From Camellia lanceoleosa (taxonomy: Eukaryota > Streptophyta > Magnoliopsida > Ericales > Theaceae): a stretch of DNA of 64,000 nt. Positions 35,966 through 47,216 of the stretch are shown here, in pieces. How positions within the stretch are numbered: position 1 is the first letter of the stretch; each line of letters begins with the position of its first letter. Position numbers and translations under genes: made by a program. Under the pieces are notes generated by a model. That model searched no databases. It was not told where the DNA came from and saw nothing but the letters and a program-made list of their open reading frames with translations. The DNA is taken from assembly GCA_025200525.1 (NCBI GenBank), contig CM045762.1:104558682-104622681 (forward strand). The letters are read 5' to 3'.

Positions 35966-37284
35966 AAAATGTTTCAAGACTGGGCGTTGGGCCGTTCAAG
36001 AATTAATACAGAATCAATTAACCTTACGCCTCATTATTTATGTATGCATTGATATGTATTATAATTCAAGTTGAGCATTGAATCGTTTATGTACTATTAT
36101 TCACTGAGCTTCGCTCATTTTATATTATGTTTGTTCTGTAGGTAATCACTTTGGGAGTCCGTCTTAACCCTTGAAGCTCACCCTTCAGTTGTCAACCTCA
36201 GTATGCCCAGGCTCCAGACCAAGTCTATGCATTTATGTTAAGTTTTGTTAAGATTTTGGCTTGCACTTTAATTATTTACCTAAGGTTAAAATGTATGTAT
36301 ATGACCCCTTTCTATACCAATGTTTGTTTATGCGGTCATGTATGTGTATGGGTATGTCTAAAAATAAATGACTCTCACGAATGTGATCCTGGCATTTTAG
36401 GTTTAGCTCAATGGATACTTTTCTGTGTTATTTTATTATATTAAATGCTTCCGTTCAGGCCCCATATGATATGTATATCAGGTTAAGTGTCCGTTTCTGT
36501 ATGGGTCATGCCCGAACTTTTAGGGACGAGTTTGGGCTGTGACAAGGCCGTTCTGATATTTCTAGGCCAATAGGCCGTTCTGATATTTCTGGGCCGATGG
36601 CCGTTCTGTATCTGCTAGGCCTATGGCCGTTCTGTTACATCTGGGCCAATGGCCAATCTATATGGTATGTTGGACTTGAGGCCGTTCAGTATATTATTGG
36701 ACTTAAAGTCACTCTGTTAGAAAAGTGGACCCATGGCCGTACTGGAAATAATTACAGAATGTAATGAATCACATGCCTCTACTGTTATATGCTTTATTAT
36801 GCAAGTTAACCATCACATTATTTATGTACTATTATTCACTGAGTTTCGCTCACTCTGTATTTTGTCTGTTTCTGTAGGTAATCAACAGGGAGGCCGGTTC
36901 TAACCCTTATGGCTTGTCTCTCTCTTGTCAACCTCAGGGTGTCCAGGCACTTAGATGAAGCCCATGCATTTTGTAAAGTTTTGCTAGGTTTTTGGCTTAT
37001 GCTTTGGTTATCTTTCATTAATGTTTTATTATATGCCCAATTGTGGGCTGGGTCTAAGTGTGTACGTGGATATGACTGAAGCTTGGATGTATGTTTTCTG
37101 TATATTATTTACCTAACGTAATGTTTGAGATCCTGGCATAATAGTGGTAGCTCAATGGAATAGATTTTTGTTATCAGGTGCTTCCGTTTAGGCCCCGTAT
37201 GTTACATATGTCGTTTTTATGTCTGTCTGTTTCTGAGGTAGTCATGCCCAAACTTTTAGGGGCGGGTTTGGGTGTGACAATACA

Positions 37285-38205
37285 TTATCATTCTTTTCCA
37301 AGAAAGTAAATAATTTGGGGAAATGAATTGTGGTTAAGATTTAAGTGTGTAAAAAATATGTATTGAAATTTATGAAAAATAAATATATTAAAAAGTGTAT
37401 TAAAATTATTATCTTTTTTACATTATATAATTGTTATCGAGATTAGAAGCCCAAATGATGAAAACTAGATTACATTACATGACAAATTGTGTGTTTTGGT
37501 GGTTGCATGTCTTTGTAATCATGGGGATGATCAATTTGTAGTGCACAAAGCTTTTCAAATTCAGCTAACATCAGCATTTGCGGCGGAAGTGATGGTTTGT
37601 CAAGGGCAATCTGTTTAAGCAAATTAAGTCGACAGACTCACAGCTTTTGATGGATGCATTAGACAAAAAAGTTAAATAGAAGATATAAGGTTCATTAGTA
37701 AGGGTTTTGATTACCTTTGTGTTTGTAATCTCTTTGTCCTTTAGCTCTAGTTCAATAATCTTGTTTAGCACATCATGTTCTTTTTGATTGAAATTGATGC
37801 CAAGAGATCCAAATAGGAGGGTTTGGTCTTAAAAGGTTGAAGGATGGCTTCAAGTAAGCTTAGCTGGAGTTTTCAGTAAGTTATAAGCTTTGTTAGCTAG
37901 TTTTTGGGTTTTGGCTTCAAGTGTTTGTGGTCTTGTAAGTTAATGTTGGTTTCTCACCAACACTATGTTCGGTTTCCTTTCTTGTCCTTTTTTCTTTCTC
38001 TTTCTTGTTGATGTTATTTCATATGTAATGTATGTTTTCTTCATCAATAAAGAATTTTCTTTTTGATAAAATAAAAAATAAAAAAGCGTTAAACATCAAG
38101 ATGTTAAACAAGCGCATGACATGGTACCGCCTCAGAAATAATTCCCTACTTAATATATAGTTTGCTGGTTGGTTGCTTTTTCTAAAAGCAACTTGTAATG
38201 GAGAC
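37285..38205 (+). other. unannotated spacer, possible LINE-like 3' tail
   Basis: No reliable coding sequence is visible. The last part (37,900-38,085) is T-rich and runs TTCTTCATCAATAAAGAATT, then TTTGATAAAATAAAAAATAA. This looks like a polyadenylated 3' end such as that of a plant L1-type LINE or a processed transcript. No reverse transcriptase motif precedes it. The stretch ends directly at the CTA duplication of the CACTA element. Confidence 0.25.
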
Positions 38206-38208
38206 CTA

Positions 38209-38870
38209 CACTACAAGAAAATACACTTTTGGTGACCATTTTTGGCTACCAAAAAAAATTTAGTCGCCGAAAGTTACGGAATTGGCTACCAAAAATAATA
38301 TTAGTCTGCAAAAGTCAAATTTTTAGCTACTAATTTTGTTTAGTAGGGGAATGTTGATTGTTGGGGACTAAAAAAAAATTAGTAGCTAAAAATATTACAA
38401 TTGGCGACTAAAAGAAATTTTAGTAGCCGTAAAGCTAGCTTTAGCTACTAAAATTGTTTAGTAGCCGAATGAAAAAAAAAAAAAATTATTTTTTATCTTT
38501 TTGGTTGCCAAAAATATATTTTCAGCGACAAAATTTCTTTTTAGTCGCTGTAGACTTAGTTTTGGCTACTAAAATAATTTAGTCGCCGAATGAAAAAAAA
38601 AAAAAAAAAACTTTTATTTTTTGGCGACCAAAAATTTGGTAGCCAAAAATATATTTTCAGTGACAAAATTTTTTTTAGTCGCTGTAGAATTAGTTTTGGC
38701 TACTAATATTATTTAGTCGCCGAATAAAACAAATAATTACTTTTATCTTTGGCGACCAAAACATATTTTAGTCGCCAAAGATGATATATTTCAGAGACCT
38801 TTCAAATTTTGAATGGATTTCAAAAATTAATTGGCGACCATTAGGTATTTAGTCGTGAATTGCATAAAAT
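38209..38870. repeat. left subterminal repeats of the CACTA element
   Basis: Dozens of 10-12 bp units occur in both orientations (TTTAGTCGCCGAA, TTTTGGCTACTAAA, GGCGACCAAAA), separated by 10-30 bp of A/T. In characterised CACTA elements such units bind the TNPA-like protein. Poly-A runs occur near 38,473 and 38,592. Confidence 0.85.
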
Positions 38871-38925
38871 GATATATATATATATATATTTTGTACCAAA
38901 CCAAACCCTAAAATAATCAGCGCCT

Positions 38926-38928
<3 letters not shown>

Positions 38929-38981
<53 letters not shown>

Positions 38982-39207
38982 TTTCAGCGTCCCTCTCCGT
39001 CTCCGTTGCTCCTCTCCCCTCCCTTTCCTTCACCGCTCTTACTTCGCCTTGGGAAACCGAGCACCTCATCCTCCTCCGCCATCGCCATCGTCATCATGAG
39101 TACGGCCATGGGTTTCACGCCGCCTCCTCCTCCGCCGATCTTCATAGATCTAGAGGCTTCATCGTTGAGATTAACTCTGCTCCATTGATGCTCCGTCCCG
39201 CGTATGC

Positions 39208-39248
<41 letters not shown>

Positions 39249-39250
39249 AG
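38929..39250 (+). other. CT repeat and GC-rich exon-like segment in the CACTA element
   Basis: A (CT)25 run at 38,929-38,979 is followed by a segment much richer in G+C than its surroundings (38,985-39,200). It contains an ATG at 39,096 that opens MSTAMGFTPPPPPPIFIDLE and ends at a stop by 39,188. A (CT)n(TA)n run follows at 39,209-39,248. CT-rich leader plus GC-rich first exon is the look of a plant 5' UTR and first exon, so this may be the start of a captured gene. I do not recognise the product, and a donor such as GCGTATGC near 39,200 is only possible. Confidence 0.35.
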
Positions 39251-39566
39251 AATTGCTTTGCTATAGAAGGCTCGCTTTTTTTCCCCCTGTTTTGCCCCTT
39301 AGATTTATACATATTCCGAAGCAATGGTAAATGTCCAACGGCTATTAGTCTTGTTTTAGTATCATTCAAAAATCAATAATTATTCTTAAAATTTTACATG
39401 AAATCTCAATAAAATTAAGTCCAAAAATAACATTTTATAAGTTTTATTTGGTGAAAAAAAAAAAAAATTTTCGGAGCAAACGAGCTATGGAAGTCACTTG
39501 GGATGAAAATTTCTCAATGAAATAAATCCCCAAGAAAAGTTGTGCAATAGTAGCCCTCACCATCTT

Positions 39567-39604
<38 letters not shown>

Positions 39605-40188
39605 AAAGACTAAGGGCAATTGAAATAATTGTAAAAGAAAATATTTAATTGGGCGTAGTCGACTGAGGTGAAACGTCACTATTAGACAATTCTCATATAT
39701 CAAGTGTGAAATTTAAGAAAAGAGTCACGTTTAATGCCAATTTAGTTAGGATAATATTGATCTTAGTTAGTTTAAGGTTGTAGGAATATATGTTAGAAAT
39801 AATCTAAGCAAATTAAAGAGTAGAGTTAGAAAGAAAAGAGTTATTAAAAATAGTCAAATCCTAATAATAAGAGAAATGTTTGGAGGACATTCAGTGAATA
39901 AAAATTATATTATTTCTGTAAACTCTCTTTTATTTTATTTTTATTCTCTCTAAGTTTTTCTAACTTGGACATTGGAATGCTTCCAATCAGGTAATACATT
40001 AACCACGACGAAAGTGTTCTATTGACTTTGCTTGCTATCATCATCAATCCATCATCATGATGAATTTTTGCCCACACAAAAATATACTCAGCCTCTCACC
40101 ATTTCACACATTAAGAGAATTAAATAAATTAAATTGTCGAATTTGTAAATGAGCTAAAAGTAAATGAGCTAAATTTGTGTGAATTTAG
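39251..40188. other. intron-like or intergenic CACTA interior
   Basis: This is AT-rich, with a (GA)n run at 39,572-39,602 and an A-run near 39,465. No coding similarity is seen. If the segments on either side belong to one captured transcription unit, this would be an intron. Confidence 0.3.
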
Positions 40189-40268
40189 GAGGGAGGCTGG
40201 TGTATCAGGGCACGAAGAAGAGGGCCAGTGGACCCAAATGTCCTGTTACTGGAAAGAGAATCCAAGGG
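40189..40268 (+). pseudogene. RPL34: captured exon of ribosomal protein eL34 (RPL34)
   Basis: An 80 nt exon-like block is bounded by AATTTAG (acceptor) and GTATGTAGG (donor). In phase it encodes [10 protein letters not shown] followed directly by [16 protein letters not shown], which matches the conserved centre of eukaryotic 60S ribosomal protein L34 (usual form [18 protein letters not shown], then PVTGKRIQG). The protein is a 60S subunit component of about 120 residues; only 26 codons are here, with no other RPL34 exon nearby. The frame is intact and the splice sites are canonical. Being alone inside a CACTA element, it is best read as transduplicated host sequence. Confidence 0.85.
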
Positions 40269-40399
40269 GTATGTAGGCCTCTTGTTTATTTCATAATTGC
40301 TCTTGTATTATATGCTATGTCATTTTGTGATTGTGCATAATTTTCTAGAAGAAGTCACATTTGTTGGATGCCGCAGAACCTTTGTGAATTATATAGGCC

Positions 40400-42451
40400 A
40401 TGGGTTGCATGAGTTCTAAAACGGTAATCTATGTGACCCCACGTCCAACTCAAAGCTATGGTGGTCAACCTCCAGAGCCAGAAAGGAAGTCTGAGAACAT
40501 AGACGAGGTAACATAATTTTTTAAACTTATTTCAGTAATAATAAAAGGGCAAGATGATTGCAAATAATGTGGAAATCAGAACATTAGGTGTACTATATTG
40601 CAATGTGTAGAGCTTTCTTGCAGTAGGAGGCATCTTTTAAAGGATCTGCTTTAATTTCTAGAAAATTAATGCCATTTTAATCTTTGAGCTGGTTGTGATG
40701 TCTGAATCGTGCTACTCATTATTCTGCATGGAACCTAGATATTAGTGTTTCCATTGATATAATGATTTTTACATTTTGAGTTTGATCTCATAAGTGTTGA
40801 GGTTGGAAAGCATTGGTTATGGAACTCCTGATCTCATAAGTATGTTTTCATTGATATAATGTTATAAATTATCCTGTGGTCTTGCAAAGATGTGCATACG
40901 TATGTTTTTTTATGCTTCACATGATTGATGAATACTCTCTCTCTTTTGACTTGACGATGCATGCTCTAATCAGTTATATGTAACATTTTTCTATGGCAAC
41001 GATATTTATACTGCACTTTAAGCTTACCACACTCCTTTGTTTGTGCTTTGCCTCTCGCAAGTGGAGTGTGATGCTAAAAGTGTTGTGTGAATATCATTAT
41101 TTTTCTATTGTTTCTCTTACAATCTCAAAGTAGATGAGCATATTTATCTTGAATATGAATGCAGAGAATGTACCCACCTCATAGGACAAAGTCTAGAATG
41201 GTACTAGTGATCAAAAGTCTATTGGTTCATGGGACGAAGTTTAATTTTTAAATGATAATAAAAATAAGAACTTGTGATCAAAAGTCACAACCAAAACTGG
41301 AGCCTAATAATTCAGAAAAGAGAGATGCATGTGTGATGACTTTTAAACAGAAAAATAAATAAATAAAATAGAAGAATTAAAATGATAACATGATAACATG
41401 ATAACATTATAACTATTAAATTACAAACAAAAAAGCACAAGCACACACATCAGGTAAATGAAAAATGTGCAGGGGAATAATGTAACAGCCTAAGAATTTG
41501 AGCCAAGTTAGTGTTCATCACATTGAAGAAGAGGAGAATAGAGGTACAAGATGAACAAGGATGATGTGGTATTATTGAATCACATTGTGGAAAATTATGC
41601 CTAGGTAACAGCTAAAGTGGCCATTGTTATCATGAATTGACCATTTATGAACATTGCTAATATAGTTAAAGCAAAGTCGATGAAGTGGAGAAATTCGTTT
41701 GATTTAATTTTATAAAGTGTTTCTTGGGTTGGACCATAATTTTATAATTTTATAGTACATTTTACAATTCTTAAAAGTTTGGAGATTTGAGTTTACTTGG
41801 GTTGGACCATGTTCTTCTTATATCTATTTTATCGTTTGATTTATTTTTTACTCGTTATGTACCTTAGCAGCATTTAGAAGTGCTTGCACTCAGCAACATC
41901 AATTTATCACCCTTCTATGAGATATTCATATGTATCGTATCCGAGTTGGACTTGGTTATTTTCAATTCATACTTCACAGTATAACAGAGTTGCAGAAGTA
42001 TGTTCCAGAAGATTCAAGAAATCTAGAGAATATTTCTTAATTTGACAAGAAAAAAGACCTAGAATAAATTTTAGCTCAATTTTCATGCTTTGAATCATGG
42101 CTTTTTCTCTGAGACATTTAATTTTATAAATTGTTTCTCTCTCCTTATTTTAACTAAAATGTGGAGTTAATTTGTAACTCCTTATTTTAGCATAGTCATT
42201 GTTTTTATTTCTTTCTGCAGGTAGGAAGTTTGGAAGATGTTCCTAAAAAAATGGAGGTAAGAGGATCTGAATGCTGGATTTGTGGAGTTGGTCATTCTTT
42301 TTGCTTCATACGAACAAGTTATTGCCAACATGTTATCACTTTCCTTGTTTGATGCCAGATGAGTGAGAAGAACTCCGGCTGGGAAGATCTGATTTTTATT
42401 CCACCTGGTAAAAGCCAGTCTCAACATATTCAAGAAGTTGCGAACGCTTGA
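40400..42451 (+). CDS. predicted three-exon 78-residue protein, MGC start
   Basis: Exon 1 is 40,400-40,507 (MGCMSSKTVIYVTPRPTQSY to SENIDE), exon 2 42,221-42,256 (VGSLEDVPKKME) and exon 3 42,359-42,451 (MSEKNSGWEDLIFIPPGKSQ to VANA, stop). All introns are GT-AG (donors GAG|GTAAC and GAG|GTAAG; acceptors TTTCTGCAG and TTGATGCCAG), all junctions are phase 0, and no stop interrupts the 78 codons. MGCMSSK is a classical N-myristoylation/palmitoylation start (Gly2, Cys3, Ser6), so membrane attachment is plausible; the rest is Pro/Glu/Lys-rich with no transmembrane segment. I do not recognise the family. It lies downstream of the RPL34 exon inside the CACTA element, and a Tat LTR begins only 63 bp after its stop. 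It may be a captured host gene or a chance open spliced frame; the clean splicing favours the former. Confidence 0.55.
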
Positions 42452-42513
42452 TGAATTTGATGCGAAACTTGATGAATTTGAATTTGAAATTTTGATGAAT
42501 TTGGTGTGGTATA

Positions 42514-42944
42514 TGTGGGGAAGTGGTTCTGGAAATACTCTTCAGATCCTAGGAGATGCTGTTGATCCTCAGCTAGTCACCTACAAAGACAAACACTCCG
42601 GTCAGGGGTGCTGGGGTTAGCACTCCGACGGGCAAGTCAGTTCTTATACTCAAGAAAGCTTGTTTACTAAGTTTAGTGAAGTGATTCTTACTTACCCTTC
42701 CAAGAACGCTACTTCTTTATTTATATCTGTTCCTTCTGAGGCCTCGGGGCCTGGGCCTACTTTTCAATCATTACCTGTTCTTCTATTCGGCATCAAAGAT
42801 CCTTTCTTAATTGGCTTACGTATTGTATTCGGCTTATCCTAGTCTTGCAGGATGCAGCCGGTTAATGTCTGCAGGATGCAGCCGGTTAATGTCAATCTAC
42901 TAAAATATGACCCTTCCGATTTAGCCATTTATTCGGCTCCCACA
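42514..42944 (-). mobile_element. 3' LTR of E5
   Basis: 431 bp, TGTGGGGAAGTGG to GGCTCCCACA on the plus strand (inverted TGTGGG..CCCACA ends). It contains a direct duplication of GCAGGATGCAGCCGGTTAAT near 42,848-42,893. A purine run (GGGGGGCAAT on the minus strand, 42,945-42,954) lies just inside as the polypurine tract. Confidence 0.92.
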
Positions 42945-43343
42945 ATTGCCCCCCGAACTCCCTATTGACAGTAGTTAATCGGCGTGTTTGGTCTAGAATT
43001 CGAAAAGCTTAGCATAGATCAGGCGACTTCGTGTTCCCCAAGACGTCAGAGGATGTCAGAAGGCGCACGCCTTTTCGTTTATCATTACACTTTCCCGCGC
43101 CATTCATGTGTCTCTCGCATTTATTGCGATTTGAAACTTCAGTCCTTTTGGGTGCACATTTCGTCGATCATTTGATACGTTTGGACCGCCAGCGCGCATC
43201 TCTTCTCTCACTCACATTTTTTGTAACTTTCGTCCGTCTGCCTTTGCCTCATCTGCTCTTCGTAAGTCTTCTTCCCTTTTCTTTGTAATCCTATTCTCTG
43301 TTTATCATTTTTACTTTCGGCGAATCCTTGGGTCCCCGTTGGA

Positions 43344-45908
43344 ATGGCTAAACATTTGAAAGACCTCCCTTCTGAGAGTCGCATTTCTGGATTCCGGCGA
43401 CATTTTTCCATTCCTGATGACGTCCATTTGTCTCTCGTAACGGACAACACTCTAGATATGGAGAGAGAGGATCAGAATACGATCATATTCCCCCTCCTGT
43501 CCATTGCGGAGGGCGGAGTTTGTTTCCCCTCACATCCATTGCTTAGGGTCGTTCTTCGCTATTGGAGTCTGATTCCTTCTCAACCCAATGTAAATTTCTT
43601 TCGAATCATTATGGGGGTTATTGAGTTGAATCGACGCCTTAGGATCAATTTCGGAATTCTGGCCATTCGGCACTGCTATGCTTTAGCCAAATCCTCTGGT
43701 CGGCTGGGGCGGTACTTCCTCAGGGCCAAGGATACTGACCATCATTTGGTGACTATGCTTGCCAGTTCTGGTAAGAGGGTTGACGATGTAATGGTCAATG
43801 TCTGAGGTAATTGGGAGTTCGCTGAAGGCGAAGATCGCCTAGACCCCATTCCCAGACATAAGGGTGATCCAGGTTACCACGTAGTATCTTATGTTTGTCG
43901 ATCTGTCTTTTAATCGGCTCTCTTTCCTTAAGCTCTCCTTATCTTTTGCAGGTAACAAATTGAAGGAGATTCTGACTTCGGTTGACGACGCGGTCCTTAG
44001 GGACATTAAGACTGTAGTCGACTACTTCGGTCGCCCAAACGTGCAAAAATAAGGGAGAGTCGCCCACATTTTACTCCGCTACGAACCCACTTATACCACA
44101 TTCTGGGCTGCGGACAACATCCCAATTCCATTCGGCGATCAGCACCTCTCGGCTCTTATCTTCCCCAGCTACAAGAACCTTAGGCAGATTGGTCTCGAAG
44201 CTTCTGATTCGGGGCAAGATGCAGAGCCGGTGATAGAGGTAGTTGCCGACCCGGCCAGAGAATTCACTGAGGAGGGCGAAGAGGTTGATGAGGCCATGCA
44301 TTCGGCATTCGAGGCTGCCGGACTCGACCAGCCTTCCTCACCATTCGCTTCGGGTCGGGCAGAGTTTTCTTTCGGGGATATTTTCGCGAACTTAGGAGAT
44401 CTACCAGGTGATTTCTTCGGAGGTATGGCAAAGGAAAGCCTTACGCGAATGGCGCGTAAGCGAAATGCCGAGCGGATGGCTGCTCGAAAAAAGGCCTAGG
44501 CCGCCGAATCCGATCCCAGGTTGACTAAGGCCTCTGTACCCATTATTGAAGGAACAGCTCAGGTTACGCCGGTCGAAACGGAAAAAGTGGTTAAATAGCA
44601 GGCCGGCGGAGAACGGCTGATTCCAGAGGGACACGGCCAAAAACGTAGCGCCGAGGAGGAGGCTAGTTCAAAAATTAGTCCCATTGACAAACGGCCTCGC
44701 CTCGAAGAATCGGACATGGTTGCTCCTTTTGTTATTCAGCCCAAGACCAGAGATACGCCGATTCCTTCCAATGCTTCGACCATGGAGGATCCGGCCGTTG
44801 CATTGAGCCTGGCGGCTTCAATTTCCTTGCCGGCTGACAATGCAACCTTTTACGCCGTGCCGGATATTATGGCCGTAGCTCTGTCTGCGCAGTTGGCACT
44901 TTTGGTAAGTGATTTCAAATTCGCTTAAATCTATTTTTATAGAGGTATCTAACGACCGCTTGTTGTTTGCAAACCGTCGGCAGGATCGCCGACTTAGGCC
45001 GCCGCCTGCATGATGCTCTTGGCAGAATTGACCGTTTGCAAACAGAAGTGGACGGTCAGAAGAGTAGGGTCGAGTTTGAGAAGATGAGAGCCGCAATGGA
45101 GAGCGCACGAGCCGAAGCGGAGAAGGAGAGGGCCGAACCTTCTCGACGATGTTGAGGCCAGAGCGAGTGCGAGTGAGGAATCGCTCAAGCTCTCCAAAGA
45201 CGAACTTGTCGAGACGAAGAGTCAGTTAGAAGAGCTCAAGGCGGCCCAAGAGAAAGCCGAATCTGAGGCTTTTGAGGTGGAAAAAAGAGCCGCCTTCACG
45301 GAATACGTTGATGAAGTTCCCAAATTTGAGAATCGGGGGTTCAAACACGGGTGGCTCAAAGCCCTTGCTGCCGCTGGGATGACATTGGATTTTCCAATTC
45401 CTTACGAGCAAGTGGATGTTGAGCCCCTTGAATCCGACACCGAGGAGTGATCTGGGAGGCGTTTCCTAATTCATTTAGTTTTTTTTTTTTTTTTTTTTTG
45501 GTAGAGTTTTGCGAACTAAGGAAGACCAAGGCGGCTCAGGCACAATCCACTGCGCACGCGAACCCAATTGTGGAAGAGAGGGTTACTAGTCGGCTTATCA
45601 GCTCCACACTTGCCGATCGAGAGACGGCAAGTATGTTCGCAATAGAGAGCGTGAAGGGGAGGGCCTATGAGAAAGGTTTCCATGAGGGCCGAAAAGTGGG
45701 AATCGAGAAAACTAGGGAAAAATTGGCCGAAGAAGTGTGCTGATGTGAAAACCGTGGGTTTAGGCACGGTTGGATCAAGGCATCTCAAGCCGTAGAAGCT
45801 CTTTGAGCGTCGGGAATTGATTTGGCATCACCACGCTACAAGAGTAAAGATTTTCCGTTTTCTGCTTTTGAAGTTGAGAAGAGTGAGGATGAGGGTGACG
45901 CCGTATGA
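43344..45908 (+). pseudogene. antisense extra ORF of E5 (Tat type)
   Basis: This ORF runs opposite to gag. Exon 1 (43,344 to about 43,870) starts MAKHLKDLPSESRISGFRRH and reads FPLLSIAEGGVCFPSHPLLR, then SSGRLGRYFLRAKDTDHHLV, with a stop at 43,803. An intron ending CTTTTGCAG (43,952) leads to NKLKEILTSVDDAVLRDIKT, an acidic stretch, a basic KRNAERMAARKKA segment and ALSLAASISLPADN. A second intron (about 44,905-44,983) precedes the coiled coil RIADLGRRLHDALGRIDRLQ and the C-terminal FENRGFKHGWLKALAAAGMT. A further tail copy CENRGFRHGWIKASQA lies at 45,752-45,908. Four or more stops and one frameshift make it non-functional. N-terminal similarity to the 'putative gypsy type transposon' domain is from memory. 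Function unknown; it has its own poly(A)-like end near 45,970. Confidence 0.7.
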
Positions 45909-45909
45909 G

Positions 45910-47140
45910 TTTAATAGTTATAAGATTGGAACGCAGGGCACGTTTAAAACTATGTAACTTGTTGTTTTATTGAATAAAGAACGTTTCATTATAAATGTTT
46001 CGTTGTCATTCATATTCGGCATATGTGTATTTCATGTTGCTTAAATGTTTGAATGAATGTCTAAATATTGTCCGACCCAGGCAGCTGTTAACTGTCGGCG
46101 ATACACGGGCTTATCGGCAGGATCGACACATTCACGACGACCGTTAAGGTTTTATTGAGGCTATTTCAACGGCCATTTATCTTTGACTTGGGTCAGTGCA
46201 TTGATGCTTGGCCAATTGGATTAGTGGGCTGGTCGAGGGTGATCGGCATGTGAAGACTTGGCCGACCGTTTTAATAAATCTATTTCGGTTTGGCCCAGCC
46301 AGTGCACGTTTCGGCCAGTCATCAGGATGGCGGTCGTGGCGAATGTCAATCGACGCTCGTCTTATTCAGCCAATGCGTTTTTTGGCGTTAATAAAATTTT
46401 CTTGGGATTGGGACCTCGAGATCGCGGTCGTTGCTGAGAATAAAAGGAGTAGGCGCTTCGCACCAATAATCCCACTTGACTCATCATTCCTTGTGTGGGA
46501 TGGTGATTTTGGTTACAGAGGCTCAAACTTGGGTCAAGTTTGGTGTTGAGATGGTTTGCAGCAGAAAACCTACCCGTGAGGGAGTTAGGTCATCCAAAGA
46601 GCTTGAGATCTGTGAGTCTCCGAGTCGTCCAAGCAGATCACCCCGAAAGGGGAGTCAACAACTGTCAAGTTCATTCTTCCTTGTCCTGGATCTTTGCCTT
46701 GACATTGTCAGTGGTGTCAGGGGAAGTTTGGCGCTATGCAAGTCGTGGGCTTAAGCATAACTGGTTCAAGGTATTGCACACCGTGGAGGGGTTTAGGGCG
46801 ACGGTCGTCGATCCTGCGATGCTGCTTTACCGGCGCGTCTTGTTCCTTTTTTGCTTTCGATATTGTAATGCTCGAATGCAGGTTGTGTTTATGTAACAAC
46901 TGTTTAATCAAATAAATGGTTTTATTTTAAATCTATTTGCGTGTTATTCTGAATTTTGCTTGTGTACTAAAACACATTACTTCGAATGTATGATCTGTTC
47001 TAGTGTTATATAGGATCAATTATCAATATCTTTTGTTCGTGCCAACGTTTGCTCCGGATTCGGAGACGTAATTAACACTTAGCACTGTAGACCGATTAGT
47101 ATGGCCGAACGGACTAATGCAATAATCCTCTGAAGCACTA
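45910..47140 (+). other. E5 interior with a third tail-motif remnant
   Basis: Mostly non-coding. At 46,715-46,830 the plus strand reads SRGLKHNWFKVLHTVEGFRA, which resembles the C-terminal RGFKHGW motif of the extra ORF, followed by a poly(A)-like AAATAAATGG context at 46,910. No other coding match is visible. Confidence 0.4.
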
Positions 47141-47216
47141 AAGCGGGCTCCGTATTTGGAGGCTTGAACCTAGGGCCCATTCGGCCTTAAGGAGATTAAT
47201 CGGCTCGAATCTGAAG

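Larger units (their letters stand above)
32634..36544 (+). mobile_element. inner solo LTR nested in the outer one
   Basis: The LTR starts TGTAATAACCCAACCCTCGC at 32,634 and ends GAGTTTGGGCTGTGACA at 36,544. Flanking 5-mers are AGGCT (32,629-32,633) and AGGCC (36,545-36,549), a target duplication with one change inside the GGCC minisatellite of the outer LTR. The first 150 bp are about 93 percent identical to those of the outer LTR, while the middle is different, so both belong to one family with a replaced centre. It contains a 200 bp MITE and two minisatellites. At 3.9 kb it is unusually long for an LTR. Confidence 0.88.
30226..37279 (+). mobile_element. outer solo LTR, Tekay/Del-like, interrupted
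   Basis: The LTR starts TGTAATAACCCAACCCTCGC at 30,226 and ends GGGTTTGGGTGTGACA at 37,279. It is flanked by the perfect 5 bp duplication ATACA (30,221-30,225 and 37,280-37,284). No internal region or second LTR is present, so it is a solo LTR. A second LTR occupies 32,634-36,544; without it the length is about 3.1 kb. Inside are a TATA-like TATATATATA with a (TG)n run (30,544-30,589), CG-rich palindromes (31,131-31,275) and a GGGCCAATAGGCC minisatellite (32,520-32,633, resuming 36,545-36,735). Confidence 0.9.
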
